Shown: positions 8,968 to 17,507 of the stretch, one piece after another | How the letters are laid out: every line of letters starts with the position of its first letter | Position numbering within the stretch: position 1 is the first letter of the stretch | Assembly: GCA_000163695.1 (NCBI GenBank) | Contig: GG774889.1 | Coordinates: forward strand, 812,515 to 876,514 | Direction: 5' to 3' | Origin: Bacteroidetes oral taxon 274 str. F0058 | GTDB lineage: Bacteria > Bacteroidota > Bacteroidia > Bacteroidales > Paludibacteraceae | Length of the DNA: 64,000 bases | Notes under the pieces: model-generated | Told to the model about the DNA's origin: nothing | Database searches by the model: none | Seen by the model: the letters and a program-made list of their open reading frames with translations, nothing else | Made by a program: the position numbers and the translations under genes

Positions 8968-9116
8968 GTGTTTTTTTTGGATTTTAAAAACAAAAGTTGT
9001 AATGAAATGTATTTGATTTTAAAAGTACAATAATTCGTGTTTGGTATTGTGAGAAAACATTGATAGCGTATTATGTACAAAAAACGGAAAATTTTTTTAT
9101 TCTCAAAAAAAAATGA

Positions 9117-9124
9117 TAACTTTG
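9117..9124 (+). promoter_or_regulatory. -7 box of the Big2 lipoprotein gene
   Basis: TAACTTTG followed by CC matches TAnnTTTG and lies 43 bases before the ATG at 9168. No clear -33 TTTG is seen in the A/T-rich upstream bases. Confidence 0.5.
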
Positions 9125-9167
9125 CCATAGGGTAAGTATTTTATTTATAAATCTAAAAGTATTTTTT

Positions 9168-10667
9168 ATGAAAAAAGCATTTTGTTTTGGATTGCTTGCA
9201 GCAACGATAGTATTGATTGTCTCTCCGTCTTGCAAAAAGGAGAAGCAAGTAACAAGCATTAAGCTTAGTGAAACAACTAAGATTATTGTGGTAGGTGGAG
9301 AGTTTGCTCTTACTGCAACAGTAGAGCCTGTCGATGCAACTAACAGAGATGTCGTATGGTCTTCGGATAAGTCGTCCGTTGCTACCGTAGACAAGGGTAA
9401 AGTTAGAGGTATTGCCGTAGGTGAAGCAACTATTACCGTAACGACAAAAGACGGTGGTAAAAGTGCTCGATGTAAAGTAACGGTACAAGCTAAAAAAAAG
9501 CCGGTAACAGGGGTTAAACTTAGCGAAACAACCAAGACTATCAGGGTAGGAGAGGAGTTTACTTTAACTCCTACTATCGAGCCTGATGATGCGACAGACA
9601 AGACAGTTTCTTGGACATCGGATAAGCCTACAATTGCTACTGTAATCGATGGAAAGGTAAAGGGTGTTGCCGTAGGTGAGGCAAATATCACAGTAACGAC
9701 AAAAGACGGTAATAAAACGGCTGTCTGTAAGGTAACTGTGGATGTCGAGGTAGACAAAGCCGCTTTATTGGATGGGGTGGCTTATATGGAGGATAAAATC
9801 GAAGGAGTGTTATATCCTTATCAAATAGAATTGGTTACTCCGGAGAGTGCTGTTAATGACAAAGGTAAGTTTATAGCAGCAGGTATTTATCACAGATTTA
9901 CTATCAGTAGCACAAAACCTGTCAATGTCACAGATAAACCTGCATTTGGCGACTACATCGTTCAGTCGGGTAATGCCCCTATGACTCTTTTGACAAAAAA
10001 CTATATCTCTTATGTTCGAAAAATCAATGCCAACGGTAAATTCGAAGGACAGGCTGAAGCTATTACAGCGGGAACCCTTACCATTGCAGACAAAAAAATC
10101 GTCTTCGACGGTGCTACGGCAAAAGGTAAAATCAAAATCGAATATAACGGAGATTATAAGGTCATTAATAAGGGTCTATGGCGTTATGAACCGAGAACAC
10201 AAGAAGTAAAAACAGAAACATTCTCTGCCGGTAGCATTATGTCTTATGGAAGTGATGACGACGATTTACCATCGCAAATTCTGCATTTGTCGGCTAATGG
10301 AGATAAGAAAATGTTACTGGTCAAATTTTTCATCGCAAAAGATGCAACCGTATTCACTCCCGGTACATATCAAGTCGAAGCAACTTACGGTAAGCAAGCC
10401 GTAGGAACTATACAAAAATCTCCCGGAGAAATCGGAGCTCTGTTATGGTTGATGTCTTCCTGTCTTATCTATCATGACGGAAAGTATCCCACTACTATCT
10501 ATTTCTTCGACAAGGGTACTGCTGTGGTTACGGACAAAGATATTAAGTTCATCGTTAATTCGCACTTTGGTAGTACCTTGAATATCACCTATACCGGTGA
10601 ACTTACTTTCAAAAAGAATCAAGTTTTGTCGGGGAAAGAGAAGTATTCAGTCCCATTGAAACCGTAA
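9168..10667 (+). CDS. lipoprotein with two Big2 (bacterial Ig-like) domains
   Basis: The 499-residue protein starts with a lipoprotein signal (LIVSPSCKKEKQ, Cys23). Two tandem Big2 domains follow, at about residues 28-107 and 113-190. Each has the pattern SxxTKxIxVGxEFxLTxTxEPxDAT, SDKxxxATV and GxAxGEAxITVTTKDG. The remaining ~310 residues look like a soluble beta-rich exported domain that I do not recognise. Big2 domains act as rigid spacers or adhesive modules on the cell surface. It has its own promoter and a terminator directly after it, so it is probably monocistronic. The function is unknown. Confidence 0.8.
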   Translation: MKKAFCFGLLAATIVLIVSPSCKKEKQVTSIKLSETTKIIVVGGEFALTATVEPVDATNRDVVWSSDKSSVATVDKGKVRGIAVGEATITVTTKDGGKSARCKVTVQAKKKPVTGVKLSETTKTIRVGEEFTLTPTIEPDDATDKTVSWTSDKPTIATVIDGKVKGVAVGEANITVTTKDGNKTAVCKVTVDVEVDKAALLDGVAYMEDKIEGVLYPYQIELVTPESAVNDKGKFIAAGIYHRFTISSTKPVNVTDKPAFGDYIVQSGNAPMTLLTKNYISYVRKINANGKFEGQAEAITAGTLTIADKKIVFDGATAKGKIKIEYNGDYKVINKGLWRYEPRTQEVKTETFSAGSIMSYGSDDDDLPSQILHLSANGDKKMLLVKFFIAKDATVFTPGTYQVEATYGKQAVGTIQKSPGEIGALLWLMSSCLIYHDGKYPTTIYFFDKGTAVVTDKDIKFIVNSHFGSTLNITYTGELTFKKNQVLSGKEKYSVPLKP

Positions 10668-10687
10668 ACTTCGTATAGTAAACATAG

Positions 10688-10722
10688 AAAAAAACTCTTG
10701 CCTAAATAGCAGGAGTTTTTTT
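10688..10722 (+). terminator. terminator after the Big2 lipoprotein
   Basis: The arms AAAAACTCTTGC and GCAGGAGTTTTT pair with one G-T wobble around a short loop (CTAAATA) and run into T residues. The hairpin starts about 20 bases after the lipoprotein stop codon. Confidence 0.75.
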
Positions 10723-10800
10723 AACTAAAAAAATATATTGTTCTAATTGATACGTCTTTATAACGGAAATTCTATTAATCGGGAAAATGTATTTTTACAT

Positions 10801-10826
10801 AAAAAGCCCTTTCGAATAGGGCTTTT
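10801..10826 (-). terminator. terminator after tRNA-Ser
   Basis: AAAAGCCCT and AGGGCTTTT form a 9-bp perfect stem with a short loop (TTCGAAT). It is nearly symmetric, so it could work in both directions. It lies immediately downstream of the leftward tRNA-Ser. Confidence 0.65.
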
Positions 10827-10831
10827 AGTTG

Positions 10832-10918
10832 CGGTGAGAGGGGGATTCGAACCCCCGGTACGGTTACCCGTACGACAGTTTAGCAAACTGTTGGTTTCAG
10901 CCACTCACCCATCTCACC
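10832..10918 (-). tRNA. tRNA-Ser (anticodon GCT)
   Basis: The minus strand folds as a class II tRNA. The acceptor stem is GGTGAGA/TCTCACC with discriminator G, and the anticodon stem ACAGT/ACTGT encloses loop TTGCTAA (anticodon GCT, reading AGC and AGU). A long variable arm (GTACGG/CCGTAC) and the T arm GGGGGTTCGAATCCCCC complete it. CCA is not encoded. Confidence 0.95.
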
Positions 10919-11030
10919 TTGATGAAAGCCAAAACTCAAAAACGAGAATGCAAAGGTAGCTATTTTTTGTTATCCGCAAACTATTTTTGGGGATTTTTTT
11001 GTGGTTAAATAAAACTTTGGGATTATTTTG

Positions 11031-11038
11031 TAATTTTG
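11031..11038 (+). promoter_or_regulatory. -7 box of the mlaE-like gene
   Basis: TAATTTTG followed by CA matches the Bacteroidota -7 box. A TTG start codon in frame with the next gene overlaps this box, so the ATG at 11063 is the better start. No convincing -33 element is seen. Confidence 0.55.
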
Positions 11039-11062
11039 CAGGCGAATTTAGATTACGAAATA

Positions 11063-11809
11063 ATGGTCAAAAAACTACTTACAACGACCGGTAGATACGT
11101 TCAACTGATGCGTCAGACGTTCTCGGCTCCCGACAATTGGCGTGTCTTTTGGCGACAATTGCCGTCGGAGATAGAGAAACTCGGTATCAATACTGTCGGT
11201 ATTATTGTGCTTATATCTATCTTTATGGGAGTTATTATGACTATGCAGACTGTGATGAATACCGAAAATCCGATGTTGCCCCGATATAGTACGGGACTTG
11301 TACTTCGCGATACTCTGTTGCTCGAGTTCTCTTCGACTATTATGAGTCTGCTGCTTGCGGGTAAAGTAGGTTCCAACATCGCTTCCGAAATAGGTACTAT
11401 GCGTATCACCGAGCAGATTGATGCTTTGGATATTATGGGTATCAATTCGGCAAATTATCTTATACTGCCCAAGATCATAGGGCTTATGATTTGTATGCCT
11501 ATGTTGGTTACTCTCAGTGTGTTTCTGGGGCTTGCCGGTGGTTGTGGAGTTGCTGTTTTCACGGATATGATTACGTTATCCGACTTTATCTACGGCATAC
11601 AGTATGCTTTTGTACCATATTATTTTACATATTCCATTATCAAGTCATTCTTTTTCGGTTTTATAATATCTTCCGTATCTGCGTTTTATGGCTATTATGC
11701 GTATGGCGGAGCCTTAGATGTAGGGCGAGCCTCTACCAATGCGGTAGTCAATTCCTCGATACTTACCCTTGCTGCCAATGTACTTCTGACCCAGTTGCTT
11801 TTGGTATGA
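11063..11809 (+). CDS. MlaE-family ABC transporter permease
   Basis: From the ATG at 11063 the protein has 248 residues and about five or six hydrophobic segments. Family hallmarks are the long segment starting LLLEFSSTIMSLLLAGKVGS, then EIGTMRITEQIDALDIMGIN, and FFFGFIISSVSAFYGYYAYGGA with VGRASTNAVV near the end. MlaE permeases move phospholipids between the inner membrane and periplasmic MlaD-type carriers to maintain outer-membrane asymmetry. An ATPase (MlaF) and an MCE protein usually follow, but here the next gene is convergent and unrelated. The partners must be elsewhere, or the gene order is broken. I chose 11063 because the longer frame would start inside the promoter box. Confidence 0.85.
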   Translation: MVKKLLTTTGRYVQLMRQTFSAPDNWRVFWRQLPSEIEKLGINTVGIIVLISIFMGVIMTMQTVMNTENPMLPRYSTGLVLRDTLLLEFSSTIMSLLLAGKVGSNIASEIGTMRITEQIDALDIMGINSANYLILPKIIGLMICMPMLVTLSVFLGLAGGCGVAVFTDMITLSDFIYGIQYAFVPYYFTYSIIKSFFFGFIISSVSAFYGYYAYGGALDVGRASTNAVVNSSILTLAANVLLTQLLLV

Positions 11810-11837
11810 GCTGAGTGGTAATATGCTGTTTTTTTTA

Positions 11838-12836
11838 CTAAACTTCCCGTACCCCGTCTATAAGAGCAAATAAGTCGCTGATACTGTCAGCTTTCAGCAT
11901 TGCTATTCGTGTGGGTTTAAAGTTTGGTATTCCCTTGAAAATAGGTGTAGCCGCTATATGCCGTCGTGAATGTATTATACCTTTGCGTTCGTCTTTTAGC
12001 CACTCTATTGAGTTGATGATGTGTCTTTTGAGTATCTCTTTTCTGCTTTCGAAGTTCGGTACGGAGTATCTGTTCTCTCCCAATAGTCTGTTTTTTATCT
12101 CTGCAAAAATCCACGCATTGCCAATCGCTCCACGTCCCACCATTATGGCGTCTACACCGTATCGGTGGAATTTGTCTTCTGCAACTTCGGGGGTGGTGAT
12201 ATCGCCGTTGCCGATTATCGGTATCTTTATCTTGGGGTCATTCTTTACCTCTCCTATCAGTGTCCAGTCTGCTTCGCCTGTGTACATTTGCGAGCGTGTC
12301 CGTCCGTGTATGGCGAGGGCTGCTATGCCGCAGTCTTGTAGCTGTCGTGCTAATGTACAGATGATTTTCGAGTTGTCGTCCCACCCGAGGCGGGTCTTTA
12401 CGGTAACGGGCAGGTTTACTGCCTTCACTACCGATTGAGTTATGTCGAGCAATCGGGGAATGTCGCGGAGAAGTCCGGCTCCGGCTCCTTTGGAGGCTAT
12501 CTTTTTTACGGGACAGCCGAAATTGATGTCGATAATATCTGGGTTACTTTCGGCAACTATCTTGGCAGCGTCTACCATTGTCTGAGGGTCTTTGCCGTAT
12601 ATCTGTATTGCTACGGGGCGTTCTTCGTCCACTATTGTCAGTTTCTGCATCGTGCGGTTTACGAAACGAACCAGTGCATCGGCGCTGACAAATTCTGTGT
12701 ATACCAAATCTGCACCGAACTCCTTGCACACCAAACGAAACGCAGGGTCGGTAACGTCTTCCATCGGTGCAAGGAAGACAGAATATCTGTCGAACGTAAT
12801 GTTGCCTATTTTCATCGAGTGAGAGGATGTCGGCAT
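11838..12836 (-). CDS. dusB: tRNA-dihydrouridine synthase (DusB type)
   Basis: The 332-residue flavoenzyme has the Dus TIM-barrel motifs: VFLAPMEDVTDPAFRLVC near the N-terminus, then DINFGCPVKKIASKGAGAGL carrying the catalytic Cys. HGRTRSQMYTG and IPIIGNGDITTPEVAED with VGRGAIGNAWIF (FMN phosphate binding) follow. The C-terminal helical domain includes SRRHIA. It reduces uridine to dihydrouridine in tRNA D-loops. The annotated start overlaps the stop of the small upstream gene as TGATG, which suggests translational coupling. A second ATG eight codons in (MKIGNITF) is a possible alternative start. Confidence 0.93.
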   Translation of the reverse strand: MPTSSHSMKIGNITFDRYSVFLAPMEDVTDPAFRLVCKEFGADLVYTEFVSADALVRFVNRTMQKLTIVDEERPVAIQIYGKDPQTMVDAAKIVAESNPDIIDINFGCPVKKIASKGAGAGLLRDIPRLLDITQSVVKAVNLPVTVKTRLGWDDNSKIICTLARQLQDCGIAALAIHGRTRSQMYTGEADWTLIGEVKNDPKIKIPIIGNGDITTPEVAEDKFHRYGVDAIMVGRGAIGNAWIFAEIKNRLLGENRYSVPNFESRKEILKRHIINSIEWLKDERKGIIHSRRHIAATPIFKGIPNFKPTRIAMLKADSISDLFALIDGVREV

Positions 12837-12997
12837 CAGCCAACCAACTTAACTATCCATACAATAGCCACTACGAGCAACTTTTTGACTATGCCGAACA
12901 CGATAAGGCGTTTCAGGTGTTTGCTTTGCAGTTTGCCTTTGTAATTCAGTGTTTTGTGGATATTGGCGAATATGTTTTTTATGAAATCCATCTTCAT
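12836..12997 (-). CDS. 53-aa single-pass membrane peptide coupled to dusB
   Basis: This short frame fills the gap between pheS (stop 13012) and dusB. It encodes 53 residues: a basic amphipathic N-terminal half (MKMDFIKNIFANIHKTLNYK...KHLKR) and one hydrophobic segment (LIVFGIVKKLLVVAIVWIVK). The stop overlaps the dusB start as TGATG, the arrangement of translationally coupled genes, and the start lies 14 bases after the pheS stop. These features favour a real gene over chance. I do not recognise a family. A second ATG at codon 3 is also possible. Confidence 0.6.
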   Translation of the reverse strand: MKMDFIKNIFANIHKTLNYKGKLQSKHLKRLIVFGIVKKLLVVAIVWIVKLVG

Positions 12998-13011
12998 TAT
13001 TATTAAACTTA

Positions 13012-14022
13012 TTACACAAACTGTTTGAGGAAACGCACGTCGTTCTCGGAGAAAAGTCGGAGGTCTTTTATGCTGTATTTGAGGTTGGTAATACGTTCTA
13101 CACCCATTCCGAAGGCGTATCCCGAAAACTCTTTAGAGTCGATACCGCAAGCCTCGAGAACGTTAGGGTCGACCATACCGCAACCAAGTATCTCTACCCA
13201 CCCTGTGTATTTGCAGAAAGGGCAGCCCTTGCCGCCACAGATGTTGCAAGAAATATCCATCTCGGCACTCGGTTCAGTGAAAGGGAAGTACGACGGGCGA
13301 AGGCGTATATTAGTCTTTTCGCCGAAAATCTCTTTGGCAAAATAGAGCAACGCCTGCTTGAGGTCGGCAAACGACACGTTGCGGTCGACATACAAACCCT
13401 CTATCTGATGAAAGAAACAGTGTGCACGGTACGAAATAGCCTCATTACGATATACGCGACCGGGGCAGAGTACTCTGATAGGCGGTTTCTGCGAGGTCAT
13501 TACCCGCACCTGTACGCTCGACGTGTGGGTACGTAGCAGTATGTCGGGGTTCTTTTCGACGAAAAACGTATCCTGCATATCGCGTGCCGGATGCTCGGGC
13601 GGGAAGTTGAGAGCCGAGAACACGTGCCAGTCGTCTTCTATCTCGGGACCGTAGGCAATGGTGAAGCCTATCCGCGAGAATATGTCTATTATCTCGTTGC
13701 GTACCAGAGAGAGAGGGTGGCGGGCACCTAGCTCTATCGGTTCGGCGGTGCGTGTGAGGTCTTGTAGTTCTGCTGTGGCGGAGGTAGCATTCAGACTGTC
13801 TCTGAGCGTATTGATACGGTCTGTCGCCAACTGACGCAGGGCATTGAGCATCTGTCCTATCTCGCGTTTTTCTTCGTTCGGTACATTGCGAAACTCGTCG
13901 AAAAGAGCAGATATTTCGCCCTTCTTGCTCAGGTATTTTATCCTCAGAGCTTCTACTTCTTCCAAGGTCTTTGCCTGAAAGTCCTCTGCCAATGCCTTCA
14001 ATTGCTCTATCTTTTGTCTCAT
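13012..14022 (-). CDS. pheS: phenylalanyl-tRNA synthetase alpha subunit
   Basis: The 336-residue protein has the expected PheS length. It starts with an N-terminal coiled-coil tRNA-binding arm (about residues 1-85). The class II catalytic core has motif 2 as VYRNEAISYRAHCFFHQIEG and motif 3 as FGMGVERITNLKYSIKDLR near the C-terminus. HPARDMQDTFF and PSYFPFTEPSAE are family-specific. It charges tRNA-Phe as the alpha part of an alpha2beta2 enzyme. pheT is not in the window, which is common in Bacteroidota. Confidence 0.96.
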   Translation of the reverse strand: MRQKIEQLKALAEDFQAKTLEEVEALRIKYLSKKGEISALFDEFRNVPNEEKREIGQMLNALRQLATDRINTLRDSLNATSATAELQDLTRTAEPIELGARHPLSLVRNEIIDIFSRIGFTIAYGPEIEDDWHVFSALNFPPEHPARDMQDTFFVEKNPDILLRTHTSSVQVRVMTSQKPPIRVLCPGRVYRNEAISYRAHCFFHQIEGLYVDRNVSFADLKQALLYFAKEIFGEKTNIRLRPSYFPFTEPSAEMDISCNICGGKGCPFCKYTGWVEILGCGMVDPNVLEACGIDSKEFSGYAFGMGVERITNLKYSIKDLRLFSENDVRFLKQFV

Positions 14023-14075
14023 TTTTTGTCTATGGTTCGGTACAATTTTTTTTTATTTATTCGATTAGAGGTAGG

Positions 14076-15188
14076 TCAGCTAACGGACAAAAAGCTGAAA
14101 TGTCGTTTTGCCGACTTGTCTTTGTCCATCGTATACCGCTGCCAGTTCCAAGCCGATAGCAGCGTGTCTTCGAGCGATACTTCGGTCTTCCATTTCAGTA
14201 TCTTATTGGCTTTCTGCGGGTCTGCCCAGATAGCTTCGATGTCGCCCGCACGTCTGCCGACAATGTCGTACGGCACCTTGACGCCTGTTGCCTGCTCGAA
14301 TTTGTTTATCAGCTCCAGCACCGAAGTACCTTCGCCTGTTCCGAGGTTGAATATCTCTTTGCTCTCCATTTTGCCGTCGAGTAGGCGTTTGAGAGCTGCT
14401 ATGTGGGCTTGTGCCAAATCTACTACGTTAATGTAGTCGCGGATACAGGTGCCGTCGGGGGTCTTGTAGTCGTTGCCGAATACCGAAAGTTTTTTGCGTA
14501 TTCCAGCCGCTGTCTGCACAATATATGGTACGAGGTTTTCGGGTACTCCGTTGGGTTGCTCGCCGATGTACGACGACGGGTGAGCACCGATGGGGTTGAA
14601 GTACCGCAATACGACGGCTTTCAGGTTGTCGTTGGCAGCCAGAGCATCGGTGATTATCTCCTCGCAAATCTGTTTTGTGTTGCCGTATGGCGACTGAGCA
14701 ATTTTGATAGGAGTATTCTCGCTTACGGGCATTTTGTCTGCCTGTCCGTATACCGTACACGACGACGAAAACACCATATTGGGAATCTTATGTACCTGCA
14801 TCAGCTCCAGCAGAGCTATCATAGAGCCGATATTGTTGCGGTAGTAGGGTAGGGGACGCTTGACCGAATCGCCTACGGCTTTTAGTGCCGCAAAATGTAT
14901 AATTGCTTGAATACCTTCGTTTTTGGATAAGAATTTATCCATTGCCACGTAGTCGCTGCAGTCGATGTTCTCGAATTTGGGCTTGGAGCCTGTTATCTTC
15001 TCTATTCCTTTGAGTACGTCGATGTTGGAGTTCGACAGATTGTCTACCACAATCACATCGAAGCCGCTCTCGATAAGCTCTACCACAGTGTGCGAACCTA
15101 TGTATCCGAGTCCGCCTGTTACGAGTATTTTCTCTTTGTTGAACGAAAATTTTTCGATAAACTTCTTGAATCTGCTCTTTACTTCCAT
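14076..15188 (-). CDS. galE: UDP-glucose 4-epimerase
   Basis: From the ATG at 15188 the protein has 370 residues. It is an extended short-chain dehydrogenase. The NAD-binding loop is VTGGLGYIGSHT (about residues 22-33). The catalytic region has SSSCTVYG, and YGNTK supplies the Tyr/Lys pair. Substrate-binding features are RYFNPIGAHPS, NLVPYI and GTCIRDYI. It interconverts UDP-glucose and UDP-galactose. An 18-residue N-terminal extension precedes the usual start. The frame is open further upstream into the preceding gene, but the ATG at 15188 overlaps that gene by only 10 bases and is the sensible start. Confidence 0.93.
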   Translation of the reverse strand: MEVKSRFKKFIEKFSFNKEKILVTGGLGYIGSHTVVELIESGFDVIVVDNLSNSNIDVLKGIEKITGSKPKFENIDCSDYVAMDKFLSKNEGIQAIIHFAALKAVGDSVKRPLPYYRNNIGSMIALLELMQVHKIPNMVFSSSCTVYGQADKMPVSENTPIKIAQSPYGNTKQICEEIITDALAANDNLKAVVLRYFNPIGAHPSSYIGEQPNGVPENLVPYIVQTAAGIRKKLSVFGNDYKTPDGTCIRDYINVVDLAQAHIAALKRLLDGKMESKEIFNLGTGEGTSVLELINKFEQATGVKVPYDIVGRRAGDIEAIWADPQKANKILKWKTEVSLEDTLLSAWNWQRYTMDKDKSAKRHFSFLSVS

Positions 15189-16087
15189 AGATTTTCGGGA
15201 TATATTTTTTGTTGTACTAATCTTTTGATTCTCTCTACTACCATCGGTTTGTCTTCGATATAAGTTACTCCGAACCAAGTAGCGGGCGTGTCTATCACAG
15301 TGCAAGTTGCTCTGCCGCTCGATATAAGGTCATTGACCATTGTCGGTATGTAAAACTCCGATTTCGGCAGATTGCCCTCCTCACGCAGAAACTGTACAAA
15401 ACGTTTTTCGGTATATTCGAAGTAATCGGGGGTAAAGCCCCAAAAGTTCATCGAAACGGGAGTATCGGGTTCGATGACAACTTCTTCGTTTTCATTCTGT
15501 TGGAAAACAATTCGGTCGCCTTTACGGATTATTTTTGTGCGTTCTATCACCTTTGTCAGCTGCGAACGGTCGTCTACAAAACATTCGCCGCGCGACACAT
15601 AGCCGTTCTCCGACAGTGTGTTTTGCAGTCGGTATGCCACCATACAATACTGGTTGCTTTTGCCTCTGACTCTGCCCAGAAATTCTGCCAGCACCTCGAA
15701 CGACTCCCTTCCGTAGAAGTCGTCGGCATTAATCACACCAAAAGGTTCGTTTATGACATCTTTTGCCATCAGTACAGCGTGTGCGGTGCCCCAAGGCTTT
15801 TCACGTTCGGGATTGTACGAACAGCCCTCGGGGACGGCGCTAATGTCTTGGAAGACGGTTTTTACCTCTATTTTGTCTTCGAACTTGGATATTACCTCGC
15901 GGCGAAAATCCTCCTCGAAGCTATGGCGTATTACGAAGACCACCTTACCGAAACCGGCTCTTATGGCGTCGTATACCGAATAGTCCATAATTGTCTCGCC
16001 GCCGACTCCGACTCTGTCGAGTTGCTTCAGCCCTCCGTAGCGGCTACCCATTCCTGCTGCAAGTATCAATAGTGTAGGTTTATTCAT
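15179..16087 (-). CDS. nucleotidyltransferase family protein (sugar-nucleotide pyrophosphorylase-like)
   Basis: The 302-residue protein has a Rossmann-like nucleotidyltransferase core. The N-terminal LLILAAGMGSRYGGLKQLD loop binds the NTP and metal, and INADDFYG supplies the conserved Asp for metal binding. PWGTAHAVLMAKD is typical of this group. Specificity is not clear from sequence. It may activate a sugar phosphate for the glycan pathway that uses the galE product, since galE follows immediately with a 10-base overlap. This version lacks the left-handed beta-helix domain of GlmU-type enzymes. Confidence 0.85.
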   Translation of the reverse strand: MNKPTLLILAAGMGSRYGGLKQLDRVGVGGETIMDYSVYDAIRAGFGKVVFVIRHSFEEDFRREVISKFEDKIEVKTVFQDISAVPEGCSYNPEREKPWGTAHAVLMAKDVINEPFGVINADDFYGRESFEVLAEFLGRVRGKSNQYCMVAYRLQNTLSENGYVSRGECFVDDRSQLTKVIERTKIIRKGDRIVFQQNENEEVVIEPDTPVSMNFWGFTPDYFEYTEKRFVQFLREEGNLPKSEFYIPTMVNDLISSGRATCTVIDTPATWFGVTYIEDKPMVVERIKRLVQQKIYPENLWK

Positions 16088-16464
16088 AAAAAAATGAGTT
16101 GTTCAAAAATGAAACGTATATGATACATTTTTTCGAGGGTACAAAAGTACAAATTTTTTCGTTATAAGTCTATTTAATTGTTCAATGCAATAGACATAAA
16201 GCTATTTATTATAATAAATATAAATTCAAAAAGTTAAATGAATATCACCCGAAATTTTTGCTTATCGCCCCCATAAGTACAATAAATAAAGTATGTTAAA
16301 TATTTTAAATTTGGAAAAATTAACAAAGAAAAAGGGCGTTTTTAAAGTTAAATTATTAATTTTGCAACCGTAATTTTTGTCTAAGGGTTTGTTTTAAACA
16401 TTCGAGGCAGATTTTAGAGATGTATTAAATTAGAGTAAAAACACACATTATAAAATAAAAAATT
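16088..16464. other. 377-base intergenic region with the moxR/bat promoter
   Basis: This AT-rich spacer separates the leftward nucleotidyltransferase gene from the rightward moxR/bat operon. It holds a TAATTTTG -7 box at 16357-16364, about 100 bases before the moxR ATG, which implies a long 5' leader. No reading frame or repeat is convincing. The leader has no obvious riboswitch fold. Confidence 0.5.
16357..16364 (+). promoter_or_regulatory. -7 box of the moxR/bat operon
   Basis: TAATTTTG followed by CAACC matches the Bacteroidota -7 consensus. It is the only good candidate upstream of a run of eight closely spaced genes. A consensus -33 TTTG is not found at the expected spacing. Confidence 0.5.
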
Positions 16465-17460
16465 ATGAGTCAAAATATCGACATAAAGGAGTTGAACGCT
16501 CGCATCGAACGCCACAGTGCCTTTGTGGATACCGTTGTGATGGGTATGAATCGCAACATTGTAGGACAGAAACACCTCATTGATTCTCTGTTGATAGGTC
16601 TGCTCTCCGACGGGCATATCTTGCTGGAGGGTGTCCCCGGATTGGCAAAAACATTAGCTATCAAGACATTGGCGCAGTTGCTCGATGCCGATTTCAAACG
16701 CATACAGTTTACGCCCGATTTGTTGCCTGCCGATGTGGTCGGAACACTCATTTATAACCAAAAGAATGAGGAGTTTACAGTGAAGAGAGGTCCCGTTTTC
16801 TCCAACTTTATCCTTGCCGACGAAATCAACCGTGCTCCGGCAAAAGTGCAGAGTGCTTTGCTCGAAGCAATGCAGGAGAAACAAGTTTCTATCGGCGACG
16901 ATACCTTCAAGCTGCCTTCGCCGTTCTTGGTAATGGCAACCCAGAACCCGATAGAGCAGGAGGGTACATATCCACTGCCTGAGGCTCAGGTAGATAGATT
17001 TATGTTGAAGGTGATAGTAAACTACCCGAAGAAAGAAGAAGAGCAACAGATAATACGCCAAAACCTCGAATGGGAGCGTGAAGCTATAAAACCTGTAATA
17101 TCCACGAGCGAAATAATAGAGGCTCGTAAGTTGGTAAAAAGCGTTTATATGGACGAAAAAATAGAACGATATATCGTTGATATTGTTTTCGCTACGCGTT
17201 TTCCCGAAGAGTTTGGACTCAAGAAACTGAAAGGTATGATTTCGTACGGAGCCTCGCCCCGTGCCTCTATAAATATGGCTTTGGCAGCCAAAGCTTATGC
17301 GTTTATCAAACGTCGCGGCTATGTAATCCCCGAAGATATCAGAGCGGTGGCACACGATGTATTGCGCCACAGAATAGGGCTTTCGTACGAGGCAGAAGCC
17401 AATTCGATGACATCGGAGGAGATTATCAACGATATTCTGAATGCCATAGAAGTGCCTTAA
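16465..17460 (+). CDS. MoxR-family AAA+ ATPase
   Basis: The 331-residue protein has Walker A LLEGVPGLAKTLAIKTL (about residues 53-69), Walker B FILADEINRAPAKVQSALLE, and the MoxR sensor region TQNPIEQEGTYPLPEAQVDRF. MoxR ATPases act as chaperones that assemble or activate VWA-domain proteins. Here the VWA proteins are encoded downstream in the same operon (DUF58, BatA, BatB), which fits this role. It is the first gene of the Bat cluster, and the next start lies 47 bases downstream. Confidence 0.94.
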   Translation: MSQNIDIKELNARIERHSAFVDTVVMGMNRNIVGQKHLIDSLLIGLLSDGHILLEGVPGLAKTLAIKTLAQLLDADFKRIQFTPDLLPADVVGTLIYNQKNEEFTVKRGPVFSNFILADEINRAPAKVQSALLEAMQEKQVSIGDDTFKLPSPFLVMATQNPIEQEGTYPLPEAQVDRFMLKVIVNYPKKEEEQQIIRQNLEWEREAIKPVISTSEIIEARKLVKSVYMDEKIERYIVDIVFATRFPEEFGLKKLKGMISYGASPRASINMALAAKAYAFIKRRGYVIPEDIRAVAHDVLRHRIGLSYEAEANSMTSEEIINDILNAIEVP

Positions 17461-17507
17461 TTGTCGGGTACTATCGGTATATTAAAAACTTTTAGCTTGT
17501 CGGCAAT

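Noticed and set aside
10747..10959. Plus-strand frame across the tRNA-Ser gene
   Set aside because: It covers a complete tRNA and a terminator, so it is not a protein gene.
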